This document shows positions 43,501 to 53,794 of a stretch of 64,000 bases of DNA, piece by piece (positions within the stretch are counted from its first letter, which is position 1; each line of letters starts with the position of its first letter). The notes under the pieces are model-generated. The model ran no database searches, was not told where the DNA came from, and was given only the letters and a program-made list of their open reading frames with translations. Source of the DNA: Branchiostoma floridae (lineage: Eukaryota > Chordata > Leptocardii > Amphioxiformes > Branchiostomatidae); the NCBI RefSeq assembly GCF_000003815.2, contig NC_049989.1, positions 18,873,439 through 18,937,438 of the forward strand. Reading direction: 5' to 3'. The position numbers were made by a program, and so were the translations under genes.

Positions 43501-44255
43501 CATTCATAACAGCACACTTGATATCACATGCCTTGATCACACTGTCAGCTCTATAAAAGGTGACCAGAATTTTAGCAAATTATAAAACTTAAGGGACCAA
43601 AGTTTGAACTCATAACGTTACTAGTAGAGGTATAGCGCTCATTAAAAATCAAAGATAAAAAAAAAAAACTCATCATACAACATAAGCTAATTGAAAATTC
43701 ACATGAAATAAGCATAAAACCATGATTAGCTGATAACAAATTATGTCATTAACAATTTTTGCGTTGTCATTAGACACAATTATGATGCACCCCCCTCCCC
43801 ATGTACAGGGTGTCGGTGTTTCACTTTCGGGCACGTTACGCGCGAAACAAAAACGGCTGTATCTACGACCAACGCAAAACATCGCGGCCAAGAATGGCTT
43901 CAGGTCGCCAAGGGCCACTCCTTGTGGCATTATAAAGCACCCAATAACAGTTAAAGTTGTGGTGTTTTTACGGAAAACGGTTTAGAAGTTATCCGAATTC
44001 GGCATGCCGCGAATATATGAGGCTGCGACGTGCCTTGCCTCGAACAGAGGTTTCCAAGCCGGCATTTCCTGAAACATAAGCCGTCTCGTACGCGCCTCTG
44101 TCGCCATGTACGCCGTCAAACTTCACGGATTCTTACACCCTGAAGTCTTGTCTACCATACAAATCGACTTATTGTTGATTATGTGCCGTTGTTAAACGTT
44201 TTTAGAAACGTTTTTCGGCGAGACTTACCTTTGCCAACCTTCGAGTGGCGGCCAT
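40600..44255 (-). CDS. UBE2L3: Ubiquitin-conjugating enzyme E2 L3-type (UbcH7), 155 aa
   Basis: Exons in transcript order: 44229-44255, 42437-42532, 41569-41755, 40600-40757. GT/AG borders and phases are consistent, giving 468 coding bases including the TGA. The protein has the full E2 fold signature: [20 protein letters not shown], then HPNID and GQVCLP with the catalytic cysteine near residue 87. [11 protein letters not shown] and [16 protein letters not shown] follow, both near-identical to vertebrate UBE2L3 (154 aa). By family knowledge it transfers ubiquitin to HECT and RBR E3 ligases such as parkin in cytosol and nucleus. It starts [16 protein letters not shown]. The acceptor end of exon 4 is duplicated at 40851-40912. 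Confidence 0.96.
40738..40912. repeat. Two tandem copies of the UBE2L3 exon 4 acceptor junction
   Basis: 62 bases covering the first ~20 coding bases of exon 4 and the acceptor-side intron (40738-40799) recur at 40851-40912 with one visible mismatch. The second copy is an intronic decoy acceptor followed by a short stub of exon. Confidence 0.88.
41292..41503. mobile_element. MITE, 'TACTGTAAATGCAG' family, complete copy
   Basis: Ends TACTGTAAATGCAGAAA / AAATACATTTACAGTA. The interior is GCGGTTTTCG and CTACCGCGAACTTAAAACC. It lies in UBE2L3 intron 3, and is the best-preserved of three copies in the window. Confidence 0.82.
41800..42200. mobile_element. Possible decayed MITE
   Basis: A recurring word of the GATTTGCACAA / CGCACAAATC type in both orientations, with GGTTCATGCG and GGTGCCTAAGCATTTGCATG near the ends, recalls the word-repeat MITEs at 38819 and 43068. 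Ends are not clear. Confidence 0.4.
43068..43392. mobile_element. MITE built of GGGCAAGTG words
   Basis: Ends CAGGGATAAACAAGTCC / GGATTTTAGAAAACTTGTTC-AACCCTG. The interior has repeated GGGCAAGTG and CACTTGTCC in both orientations. UBE2L3 intron 1. Target duplication unclear. Confidence 0.68.
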
Positions 44256-44475
44256 GATGACAAGTTCCCAGAATGCAGTGCGACGGGTGGACCCTGTTAC
44301 ACTTCCGGATTATTGTTGGTTTTTGGCAACGCCTATAGAGTGTGCCTTTACTTGTGTTGGAAATCCAGTTTGTGGGGAACAAATGGTCGCGGGTTCGAAT
44401 CCCCGTTAAATGGCGACAATCTGAGCTCATATATGATTCGAAGCGGAAGGGGTGTGGTCATTTGAATGTGACGTG
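44083..44475. repeat. UBE2L3 5' region, duplicated at 47370-47640
   Basis: The segments GCCATGTACGCCGTCAAACT and CACTTCCGGATTATTGTTGG, and onward to GATGTGACGT, recur at 47400-47640 with few changes. About 110 bp in the middle of this copy, containing exon 1 of UBE2L3, has no counterpart in the other. A tRNA-arm-like CGGGTTCGAATCCCCG occurs in both. Confidence 0.85.
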
Positions 44476-45639
44476 AACCTGAAAGTACAATAGTCCATTG
44501 CACACAAATAACAAATTTATCAAATGTTGTCTATGTGTGAAGCCCCAAGGAAGTCCTGTCTGTCTTTACAATCAAAGGAATCTTAATTGGATACTCCCCA
44601 TGGGTTCCGATCAATCGTCTTGTCAAGTATGACAATGGACGTTTATCAAATGTTGTCCATGTTCAAGTTTTGTTTCGAGACTTCAGACGGAGCGAAACTA
44701 CTAGTGGTACATGTATTGGTTATCCAAAGACTAAAAACGTTTTCTGTCAGTGCATTGGAAATCTCATTAAGGTAGAATGTGCAAAACTCCATGTGTACCT
44801 CCATTGGGTACTCGTTTGGGTACATTAGCTTTGAAACCCCCGCAAATTTGTAACATGAACATTTGTAGAAAATGCTGAGGTCTTACCAGGTGTGTCCAGA
44901 ACTTTGCTTAAATTTTATTAAAAGACTAACACCTGTTACTCCCAATCCATCGGAAATGGGTCACGAAAGGTGAAAATAGTCATTGATATTAATTATAGCT
45001 GCTGTCACACGGTAACGCCCATGCCCTTTGGCAATACATTTTACAAGACAATACATGACTATTGTACCAAACATGTTTTTCTCTGCCCGGTGCACTGAAA
45101 AACATTTTTGGTGGTCATCTTTTTCCTTACCATAATTGTAACGATTGAGGTAAAATCAATCCAAACTGAATTGAGTTAATTGTGTGTCCAACGCGGTGTT
45201 AATTGGCGATCTCAAAGAAATGATAACGAAAATTCTTGATAACTGTAGGGAAGGCCACAGCAAGTAAATTTTATGGATGACATCCTATGCAGACTGCAAA
45301 AATAATGAGATATGGTGAACAAAAACAAGATGGGTAAAAAAAAATGGCTAAATTTTCCAAATGGACATCATAAACGTTGTAAAAAGAATTGAAGTGAGAA
45401 AACATCGTGGCGCTGACAACAAATCACCCATTCCTGTAAATTGAACAAGAAGTGAACTAAGTGTAGTAAAAGCGACACTAATGTGGTAGACTGGTGTCAC
45501 TTACCAGTATGTTGGCAACTACGCTCATGACTTCCAAAGTGTTGCCACTTTTGCAACAATCCATAGGCAACTAGTTTCATTTCTGCAACTACAGTCTTGG
45601 CTACCCCACTAGTGTCACTTCACTAGAATACAACACAGC

Positions 45640-47372
45640 ATAAATAAAGTGCTATGTCCCAAGTGCCGGAAAGTTCCATACGTAGCCCCCCTTTTCTGTT
45701 GAGGGTGGGATTATATATTCTCTCATATATGGCCTCTCTAACTCCCCGTTCAAACCAGCGGGCTTCACGGTCTAGGATGTCGGTAGATTGGAGGTTGAAG
45801 GAATGTCCTTGGTTGTGTTCTAGGTGGTTGAAAATAGCAGAAGAGTAGCCGTTAGCCTTCGGTTTGCAATGTTCTTGGTATCTTGCTTTTAGTGGACGGC
45901 TAGTCTCACCAATGTATGTGTTGTTACAGTTGGGTTCCTCGCATTTGAGTCTGTAGATTACATTGGCCTTAGTACCTTTCTGTGGTTTGTCTTTTGGATG
46001 TACCAGTTTGTGTCGGAGGGTTGAGTGAGGTTTGAAGTTAGTGGCGATGTTGAAGTTTTGGAAGATCCGTCTGAGTTTTTCCGAAACTCCTTGGACATAG
46101 GGCATGGTAATCACTGCCAGTTTGTGTTCCAAAGGGTGGTGAGAGTCAAAGGCCAGATATTGGTCAGTGTGCGTCGGTTTCCTGTACACTTCGAACTGAA
46201 GGCTGCCGTCCTTCTCTATGATAGTTTTGGTATCTAGGAAGGGGAGCATGTTGTCATGACTTGACTCCTGTGTGAACTTGATGTTCTTATCTACTTGGTT
46301 GATGTGGTCAAAGAACTCATCAGCTACTCTCTGTTTTAGCTTGCAATAAGTGTCATCTACGTAGCGGAACCAGTTGAGTGGGGGAGTGTCCTTGAAAGTA
46401 CTGATAGCCTTCACTTCAAACTTTTCCATGTAGAGGTTTACAACAATGGGCGACACTGGTGATCCCATAGCACAGTCGTGCAGTTGTTGGTAGAACTGTC
46501 CTTTGAAAGAGAAATACGTACACCCTAGGCAAAGGTCTAACAGTTTGCACAGTTGGTCTGGAGATAGCTTGGTTCTGTCTGTTAGTGTGTTGTCAGCCTC
46601 CAGGGCTTCCTTGACTACCGAGACTGCGTCCTTAGGAGGTATGCAAGTGAAAAGCGAACAGACATCGTAAGAAGTGATGATTTCATCTTCTTCTACCCGG
46701 AGATCTTTGATTTTGTCAACGAAGTCTGCACTATTCTGAACGTGATGTTGAGACTTCCCCACTAAAGGTCCCAGGATCTTAGCTAGAAATTTTGATAACT
46801 CGTACGTGACAGAACCTATGCTGGACACAATGGGGCGTAGGGGGACATCCTGTTTGTGGATTTTGGGAAGGCCGTAGAAGGTTGGGGGTTATTCCGAAGT
46901 GGGGTAGAGTTTTAGATAGGTGGCACGGTCAATCTTTTTTTCCTTGTCTTCCAATTCCTTGAGAGCCGTGATGATTTTCCCTTTAAATTGGGAGGTGGGG
47001 TCCTACTTTTAGCTCCTGTAGCTAGAACAACAGGAGCTAATTGACTCATTTGCATTAACTGTGTCTTAGCCTTGCTATCCTTTGAAATCCAAATTGTCTT
47101 CAGCTTGACTTTGGCTTAGCTTTGTTTTCTTTGGAATCCAAATTGTCTTCAGTCTGAATTGTCTTACAACCTTTCCTATTGGACATCTGAAATTGTCTTC
47201 ATTCATAGTTAGAGTATAAAAGACCTGTTTCTTCCAGATCTCTTCAGTGTCACTGACGAAGGATAGTGGATTCTATCCGAAACGTCTGACAATTTCGAAA
47301 CCATATCCAGTTGCTTGAGTAATAATTTTTGGCGTATCTTATTACCTGGATGTCTAACCTACATCGACGTAT
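45640..47372 (-). mobile_element. Penelope-like element, copy 2 (RT plus GIY-YIG, defective)
   Basis: The main ORF spans 45623-46828 with the frame extending upstream to about 47000. It carries FYGLPKIHK and PLRPIVSSIGS, TSYDVCSLFTCIP, CAMGSPVSPIVVNLYME and FRYVDDTYC (RT motifs including the YVDD catalytic pair). The thumb and a GIY-YIG endonuclease (CNNTYIGETSRPLKARYQEH) follow. Defects: a TAA just before PPTFYGLP, an in-frame loss of about 66 residues after HKLAVI relative to copy 1, and 5' truncation. A terminal repeat with a hammerhead-like motif lies at 47015-47372. As written it is not an intact element. Confidence 0.92.
47249..47290 (+). ncRNA. Hammerhead-ribozyme-like motif with compensatory stem II change
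   Basis: Same architecture as 17561-17602, but stem II is GGATAG/CTATCC instead of GGAAAG/CTTTCC. Both partners of one pair changed (A-U to U-A). The loop TGGATT, core CTGACGA, GAAA, ACGT, cleavage GTC and stem I GTCA/TGAC are unchanged. Confidence 0.75.
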
Positions 47373-47640
47373 AAACCGCCTCGTATGCGCTTCTCTCGCC
47401 ATGTACGCCGTCAAACTTCACGAATTCTTAGACCCTAAAGTCTTGCCTACCATACAAAACGACGAGTGGACCCTGTTACACTTCCGGATTATTGTTGGTT
47501 TTTGGCAACGCCTATAGAGTTGGAAATCCAGTTTGTGGGGAACAAATGGTCGCGGGTTCGAATCCCCGTTAAATGACGATAATCTAAGCTCATATATGAT
47601 TCGAAGCGGAAGGGATGTGGTCATTTCGATGTGACGTAAC
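47373..47640. repeat. Second copy of the UBE2L3 5' flanking sequence
   Basis: It begins right after the PLE terminal repeat and matches 44083-44475 without the exon-1 segment. The junction lies in CGACGAGTGGACCC versus CGAC...CGACGGGTGGACCC, so CGAC may be a deletion microhomology. Confidence 0.85.
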
Positions 47641-48261
47641 AACCTGAAAGTAGTTCTTTGAGGATAACGTTACCACGGCATTACAGAAACCTTAGCAAAG
47701 AAAAAATATACAGTGAATTTCTTGAAGTCTTTTTTCTACGACTACAAACAACAAAAAGTACATACAAATGAACTGATAAGGTATTGTTGAATCCATTTCA
47801 TGTAATGCGTCTAAATATGTCATTTTAGTTGTTTTGTTGGGTGAGGACACTCCAACTCAAGAGCCGGCTACTGTGGGAAAATGACCAGAAGGAGTGGTAC
47901 AGTAAACGTTGCACTGGGTCTTACAATTCAACACAAATTAATTTCCTATTCCTGTACGCGCAGTTGGATCAAACAAAGTTTACAATAATAGATTCAACGA
48001 AGCATTGTCTTCTTCTCTGTTTCTTTGATAACGTGAAGAAAAGAGTTTTCGTGACTTCCTCGACATCTTGTAAAGAAAAGAGTTTCCTTTACTCCCTCCC
48101 AATTATTACAAGTGAGTCCCCCCTGTAAGCGTTTGTCTATAATCATTTTAACGGCCATAGCTACAGGTCGTCTTTCAGTCTGAATCAATTACGTCTAAAT
48201 TTTATATTTTCATCAAAGCTTTATTGGCATAATGGTGAGATAACCAGTGCGTGTAGCAGTG

Positions 48262-48363
48262 ATGCTGGTCGTGGCTCTGAGCGGGACGCTACCGGAGGGA
48301 ACAGGGGCGCAGTGTCCGTCCGTCTGCACATGTGCCGATGGAACCGTGTCATGCGTGGAACAG
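48262..48363 (+). CDS. Possible orphan exon: signal peptide plus LRR N-terminal cap
   Basis: The frame starts MLVVALSGTLPEGTGA (short hydrophobic leader) and continues CPSVCTCADGTVSC. This fits the LRRNT cysteine pattern CxxxCxCxxxxxxC of secreted or membrane leucine-rich-repeat proteins. It ends CAG|GTCAGT, a good donor in phase 0. No following LRR exon is visible before the next gene, so the gene may be broken or continue with exons I cannot see. The start is uncertain: an upstream in-frame acceptor is possible. Confidence 0.45.
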
Positions 48364-49407
48364 GTCAGTACGAACCTGGTGACTATAGTCTAGTAGCCTA
48401 GTATTCCACGTGTCGGGATTTTGGAGGGGTTATAGTGTGTGTGTGTGTTTGAATGACACATCTAATAGTTCTGCTGCACTCGGTTTCTTGTGCCTAAAAC
48501 TTTAAGAAAAACATTAGAACAATAAAAGTACCCGAAAAAAAACGCCCGTCCACAAAGCCTGCTAAGACCTACGTCACATTTCAAAACCGGGACCCGATCG
48601 CGACCGAGTAGCTTTTCCGGGAACGAAAAGTATGGTATAAAAGACACCTACACAAGGCGTAAATAGAATAGCTGTGGATGTATATTTTTACGAATACATT
48701 TCTATTTTTCGTTTCCACAAACAGCCCGCCTGGGTTGGAAATGTAAGGTTAGCCTAAAACGGATAAGTCCATATTATGTGAACTTCACGGTGTGGAAGTG
48801 TAACCATCTTAGTGGAAGAAGAATACCTAAAAAGTTTCATTATATATACAATAGGTTATGACACACTGTGGTACACGACAAAGGAAATTGTTTCAATCAC
48901 ATCATTATCAGTGGTAACCGTTGAGTAATGGCCGCCTACACATCATGCAACCAATCATAACAACAGATGACAACCAAGCTCTTATTCTACTCTATTCTAT
49001 ACTGTTCAATTCTGTACTATTTAAGCTCTTATACTACTACTTACCGCTTACCGGTCCCTTCACCTAGTGTATCTGTATCCATATAGCCGGTATAACCACC
49101 GTTCTGCGTAACACACCAGCTTCGCAGGCACGCGGCGCGGCAGCAGCTGGTTATAATACACCGAAAGACCCATCACAACGTAACTAACAAGTGTGGTTGT
49201 GGGGGCGCTTTGCTGCTGAGCACACTGCCTCCCTCCATCTCTCCCTGTCGTGTGCCATCGCCTGGGTGCTGGCAAGGGGCAGGCCGGTCCCATTTTATTC
49301 TCTGTCTGTCTCTTCTTTTTTTTTTCTTTATTTACAGCTTAAAAAGAAGTCCAATGGAGACTAGAAGACCAGAAGGGATGGCAATTTGTCGTGTTTATGT
49401 TTGACAG
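48364..49407. other. Spacer, nothing firm
   Basis: It contains a (TG)n run near 48436-48450 and an acceptor-like T-rich stretch ending TTTACAG near 49337. No recognisable exon follows that stretch. Confidence 0.4.
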
Positions 49408-49963
49408 GTTTGCTGTGTTTGACTACGGTTTGGAGGAGAGCAGCGATCGGTACGGCGAGATCGTCTTCTTCAAAGAGGTAAGATAGGAAGGGTCGTGTCG
49501 GAATCTATGTTTGTGTTTCAGTGCATGCTTTATGGACAACATATTATTTACCGTATATTTGTCGCCGGGTCCCGAGGTAATTTTTAGTACGCGAAAAAGT
49601 CTGGGGTCCCGGCCGTGCCCAGAAATAGCACGGTGTCCGCAGGGATCACGGAGCCACGTCAGGGGCACGCCGGAAAGTGAAAAAAGCAACCCTTTAACTA
49701 CCCGGGGACCCGGAGGAGTCCCCCTTTTCTCATTCTGACCGAAGCATACACTAGCTTTAGGTTACATGTTAACACTTTAGTTTGGGAAAAAAACTTTCAA
49801 CGTAACAACTGGAAGGCTTTAAGAAAACGCGACGTGCTGCTATTGTTTGATGATTAAAGCCTCTGACGCCTTTCTTCGTCTCCGAAAGTAGATTGATTTA
49901 GGAGCTAGTTGCGGGGCTCCATTTGTTACAACTTGTTTCATTTTTGTTCCACAGACCGAGTAA
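49408..49963 (+). CDS. Putative 3'-terminal exons of an unknown gene
   Basis: The exon 49408-49477 (acceptor TTGACAG, donor GAG|GTAAGA) reads FAVFDYGLEESSDRYGEIVF followed by FKE. A second acceptor (TTCCACAG) at 49954 would add TE and a TAA. The peptide looks like real coding sequence (balanced composition, good splice sites), but I do not recognise it. The preceding exon was not found, and it would need to end in phase 2, which the 48262 exon does not. Confidence 0.4.
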
Positions 49964-50534
49964 ATGCCACGCACAGGATGACGTCACCAGGAAGTAGAGT
50001 GTAGAGGCATGCAGCAATGATCTTCACTTTTTCTTGATACGACATGGAAGTCATTCAATCCACATTCAGTTGTATAAATTGCTGTTATACCATATCGTAA
50101 TTTTTTATGTCGCTTGCTGATAAAGTTTAATCCGTAACTAATATCATACACTTCAGGGGATATGCTAGGATAGTGAGTGCCAACATTATACAGTATGAAA
50201 TGATCCGCCAAATGTTGCGTTTCATGACATCTTTAGACAGCGTAGAACAATCGTTTGTTGCCGTTGACTTTAACTTTATTCATCAACTTTATTCATTACA
50301 TCAAAACATGAAAATTCCGCAGTCAGATCTTCGGGCAGAAAAAAGACGATCATATTTACAAATGGGCTTATATCACTTGGCTGTCTTGTTAGAACAAAGA
50401 CACGATATTATATCAAACGGTTATATGACTATAAAGACGCAAAGATAAAGACGAAGGAATAAATGTCAAACGGAAGCAGTGCTGTTGTGGTGCATACGTC
50501 ATCGGTCTTCATGACGTCAGTCCACATCATCCTC

Positions 50535-53211
50535 CTAATACTCGGAAAGCTCGATTTCGTCATCATCGTCATCATCATCGAACTCGTCATCGTCCAATTC
50601 CTCCTCGAAATCGTCTTCTGCGAATGGGATAGATTTTTGAGGACCCAGAAGGCCCAGGGATGCAATGAGATCTCCTCCATCTATATCAACATTATCATCT
50701 AGATTGGCAATTTCCTGCGCCATGTGGTCTGCCTCCAGTTCCTCCAGGGCTTCCTGTGTCTCCTCATCGTTGAAGTCGATCCCTGCAATAGGTTTGGGCT
50801 CCTCAGCAATTATTTCTTCGGGCGCTTTTTGAGGGAAGAAGAAGGCAGGAGGAACGCCATCACCCGCTGACAGGAAGTAGTCGAGGAGTTCAGGATTTTC
50901 CAAGGCGTTTCCCACCAAGGCGTCTTTACTGATGCTTTTGACTGGTTTTGCAACTAGAAGGGACAAAACACGTGATTCAAATAAATTCACCATTATGCAT
51001 GACTATGGCATCTCTCCCATGGATTGTCTCTATATACGTATGTATGTCAGGGTAGAGATCAGAATCAGAGACTGTAGATTTAAACAAGATATTCCCTTAA
51101 AAAAGATTTTAAGGACAGGCAGAGCTTTTCAACATGTCATTTCATTAATCAATGCGTCTCTTTGAGCAGGAATTTAGTCACATGTAAATAAGAAACCACC
51201 GTAACACATTTCTGTACATTTGAGCGCGAAACTCTGTAGACATAAACCCCGAGCGGGGCCTCTATTATCATACCTAGGTTTACTTGTCACTGATTGAAAC
51301 ACTGATTTTATTGCCAATCTACTCATAAAAAGGACAAAATTCGACACATTGTCAGTTTCAACCCTGCGCCAACAACTTCAACTCGAGAAAAATCCGCGCC
51401 AACAACTGCAACTCGAGAAAAATCCTTTGTGTGATTTTTTCCGGCCTAGGGATGATGACATAAATAAAACACAACACGGTGTATTCCGTATCACCCTCGG
51501 TCCCAGCCCTCCCACGGGTCGGGCTGTACTGACCTGTCACGGGAGGTTCCTCTTTGTTGGCAGCAGCTTTAACTGGTCCAGCCTTCTTGTCGTCTTCATC
51601 AGCCTGGGGGAGAGATGCAAGACGAGTGGATGCGTTATGAGTGAATGGATGTGTGTGAGTGAGTTAGTGAGTGAGAGAGAGTAATTGATTGAACGAATGA
51701 ATGGGGGAAGGAGAAAATAGCAACTTAAAGGCTAATATCACATTTCAGTTCAGTTGATGTTTTCTTAATGTTATACTTGATTTTTGCGTATGTTTGACTT
51801 TTATTTGATTTTCTGTATTTTTGGATCATGGACTTCAGGAAGAATAGATTTTACTTGTCAAGTCTAATAGAGATCACAATGAACAAACAAGCAATAGGCT
51901 GAGTGGTTATGGTAAATAATATTCTCTACACGTTTCTTTATTCGCTTTCTTTATACCTTCAAGGTTCCGGTTCGGAATTTCAAGTGACCAGATATCGAAG
52001 TAGTCCCTAAAAATAAGACGCAAATTAGGGGTTGTCTCTATAGTTTTGGCTCTAGATTTTCCGGCTATCGCTTTAGCAATGTATAATCTTTTATACCTCT
52101 GCAAATGCTTGTTGTTCGTAGCGATTTATGGTGTCGGAGATTTGATCGTGCGGCGAACACTTCCTGGTATTAGTGCGCGCGATAGCGGTAAAGCGTTTCG
52201 TCGCCTGATTACCCAGATCGTGCGTTCTATATGCGTTTTGGGTGTTTTAGCGTCATCGGAGCTCACGGAAAACGTATCGGATAACTTTTTTTCCTTTTTA
52301 CTCAGTATACAGAAGAAGTCTTGACCTTCATTGCCATATTAGTCATTATCCCAGGAAAACTCATTTTTACCGTGTAGCGGCCTGTAAAAAATGGCCCTAA
52401 ATTAGCAGTTTTTGGGTGAAAAGCTTATATTTTTGATGGTTTTTACCAAAAACAACACTTCTACAGAAAATGTCAAATGAGTCTGTCGGTCAGCGACAAG
52501 GCACCCTTTTGTATCGGAAACATTGAATTATCCGAAAAACGATGTTTTGAGAAGCGCTAGTGCTTTTTTCAGAGACAGTCAAATCGGCCACGATTCGTAA
52601 AAAAAACTCCGAACCGGAACCTCAATACATACATCAATAATAACTGTCCCAACCTACCTTGTCTTTTTGTGGAGTGATGCGGACCTCGGTGGTCTTGACT
52701 GACAGACCATTCTTCAAGGTGTCGTCTGAATCCGTCTCGGCTGCGTCATCTGCAGCCCCCAGCGCCTTGTTCATCTTGTCCACGACCTTGGTGAAGTGAA
52801 TGGTGAAGATATTAGATATTAGATATTAGATAAAAACATAAAACGAAAACAGGATGAAAAAGTCAAATACAGTACAGTCAACCGTCAAAACTGCCCCATT
52901 AGATCATTCAGGGGACAAAGAAAATCTGTTCGACAGTTGATGACTATACACAGGATTCAGTCAATTGGGAAAAACTATATCGGTGGCCAACAGCAGTCAC
53001 TGATCAGATAGTCCTTCATGATGTAGAGGTGGTCACTTGCACGGGATTTACTATTATGCCGTACCTGGTCGACATTTTGCACAAGTTCGTCCGTGTCGTC
53101 CTCCAAGTCGGCGCGAGGGACTCTGTGTTTGGAAGCGGTACGGGTTGGGATAGCGGGTAGCCTAGGGATGACTAGAGCTAGCAGTAACAGCGCTACGGGT
53201 ACACGGAGCAT
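50535..53211 (-). CDS. Secreted acidic protein, unknown family (4 coding exons, 254 aa)
   Basis: Exons in transcript order: 53065-53211, 52658-52786, 51534-51603, 50535-50953. Phases close to give 765 coding bases. The start MLRVPVALLLLALVIPRLPA is a classic signal peptide. It lies just after a likely 5' UTR acceptor (TATTTCAG at about 53235), so the upstream in-frame ATG at 53274 is judged intronic. The mature protein has VVDKMNKALGAADD and a Lys/Glu linker, then IDFNDEETQEALEELEADHM. It ends in a strongly acidic tail with a run of Asp (EFDDDDDDDEIELSEY). No cysteine-rich or enzymatic domain is visible. The acidic tail could bind Ca2+ or basic proteins; this is inference. The gene diverges from APPBP2. 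Confidence 0.75.
51345..51533. repeat. Repeat fragment with local 24-bp duplication
   Basis: GCGCCAACAACT(T/G)CAACTCG followed by AGAAAAATCC occurs twice in tandem (51366-51390 and 51394-51419). Next comes a segment shared with 10550-10650 (ATGACATAAATAAAA, GTATTCCGTATCACCCTCGG). Lies between exons 3 and 4 of the acidic-protein gene. Confidence 0.55.
51961..52613. mobile_element. Non-autonomous DNA transposon with AGGTTCCGGTTCGGA ends
   Basis: Inverted ends AGGTTCCGGTTCGGAATTT / AAACTCCGAACCGGAACCT span about 653 bp in intron 2 of the acidic-protein gene. The interior is CG-richer than its surroundings and has no transposase. Target duplication not clear. Confidence 0.7.
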
Positions 53212-53239
53212 TTTGAGCTCTTGTAGAGAGACTGAAATA

Positions 53240-53794
53240 CGTGAAAAGCAACTCCAAAATGTGTGTTTATTCAAACCGTTGCACCGATGCGTTCGATGGA
53301 ATAAAAGAGTCGAACAATCGATTCACTGTTTCTAATCATACGGAGGGCTGGCTGCAAGGATAAGATGGAAATACAGTGCAGAGAAAAAGAGCTTTTGTGT
53401 TAGAAAGCATGGAAGAAGTGAAAATAATGCTTTATTTTTCATTGTGAACGTCATTTTCGGACGCCTTTTGTATAAAGCCACATCAGTTTATCTACACTTG
53501 AAGTGACTTTGAAAGTAATTTGTCATTTTCTAAAATTACATTCTGTTCTCCACTGTTAGTGTTGCTAACTTTGTCGTTTGGCATCGCGGGGATAAGTTAA
53601 TTGATTTTATCACGCTTGTTTACGTTCTTTTGTCGTTTACACGCTGAAGTCGACCGAAAGAACGTTCCAACTTTTGTTGACGTAACGCAACAACGCCACC
53701 GTGTGCCCGTTCCGATTATTGCATCACGCCGGCCGAAGGTTCCCGAAGATGACGTCACGATGCCGAAGTGTCGCCCAGATTCCCCCACACCAAG
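53240..53794. promoter_or_regulatory. Divergent promoter region, acidic-protein gene / APPBP2
   Basis: The two start codons are 584 bp apart in opposite directions. GACGTCA/GACGTAA (CRE-like) elements occur near 53681 and 53751, and CAAGATGGCGGC at the APPBP2 start resembles a YY1/Kozak context. Inference from position and motifs. Confidence 0.5.

Noticed and set aside
44380-44415. tRNA gene (CGGGTTCGAATCCCCG arm)
   Set aside because: No acceptor stem or anticodon arm could be formed around it, and the same sequence recurs inside a duplicated segment at 47545-47575.
50173-50448. 91-codon plus-strand frame
   Set aside because: Lies in the expected 3' UTR of the acidic-protein gene on the other strand; no homology or splice context.
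53211-53274. Upstream ATG (53274) as start of the acidic protein
   Set aside because: A strong acceptor (TATTTCAG) lies between it and the signal peptide, so that ATG is probably intronic.
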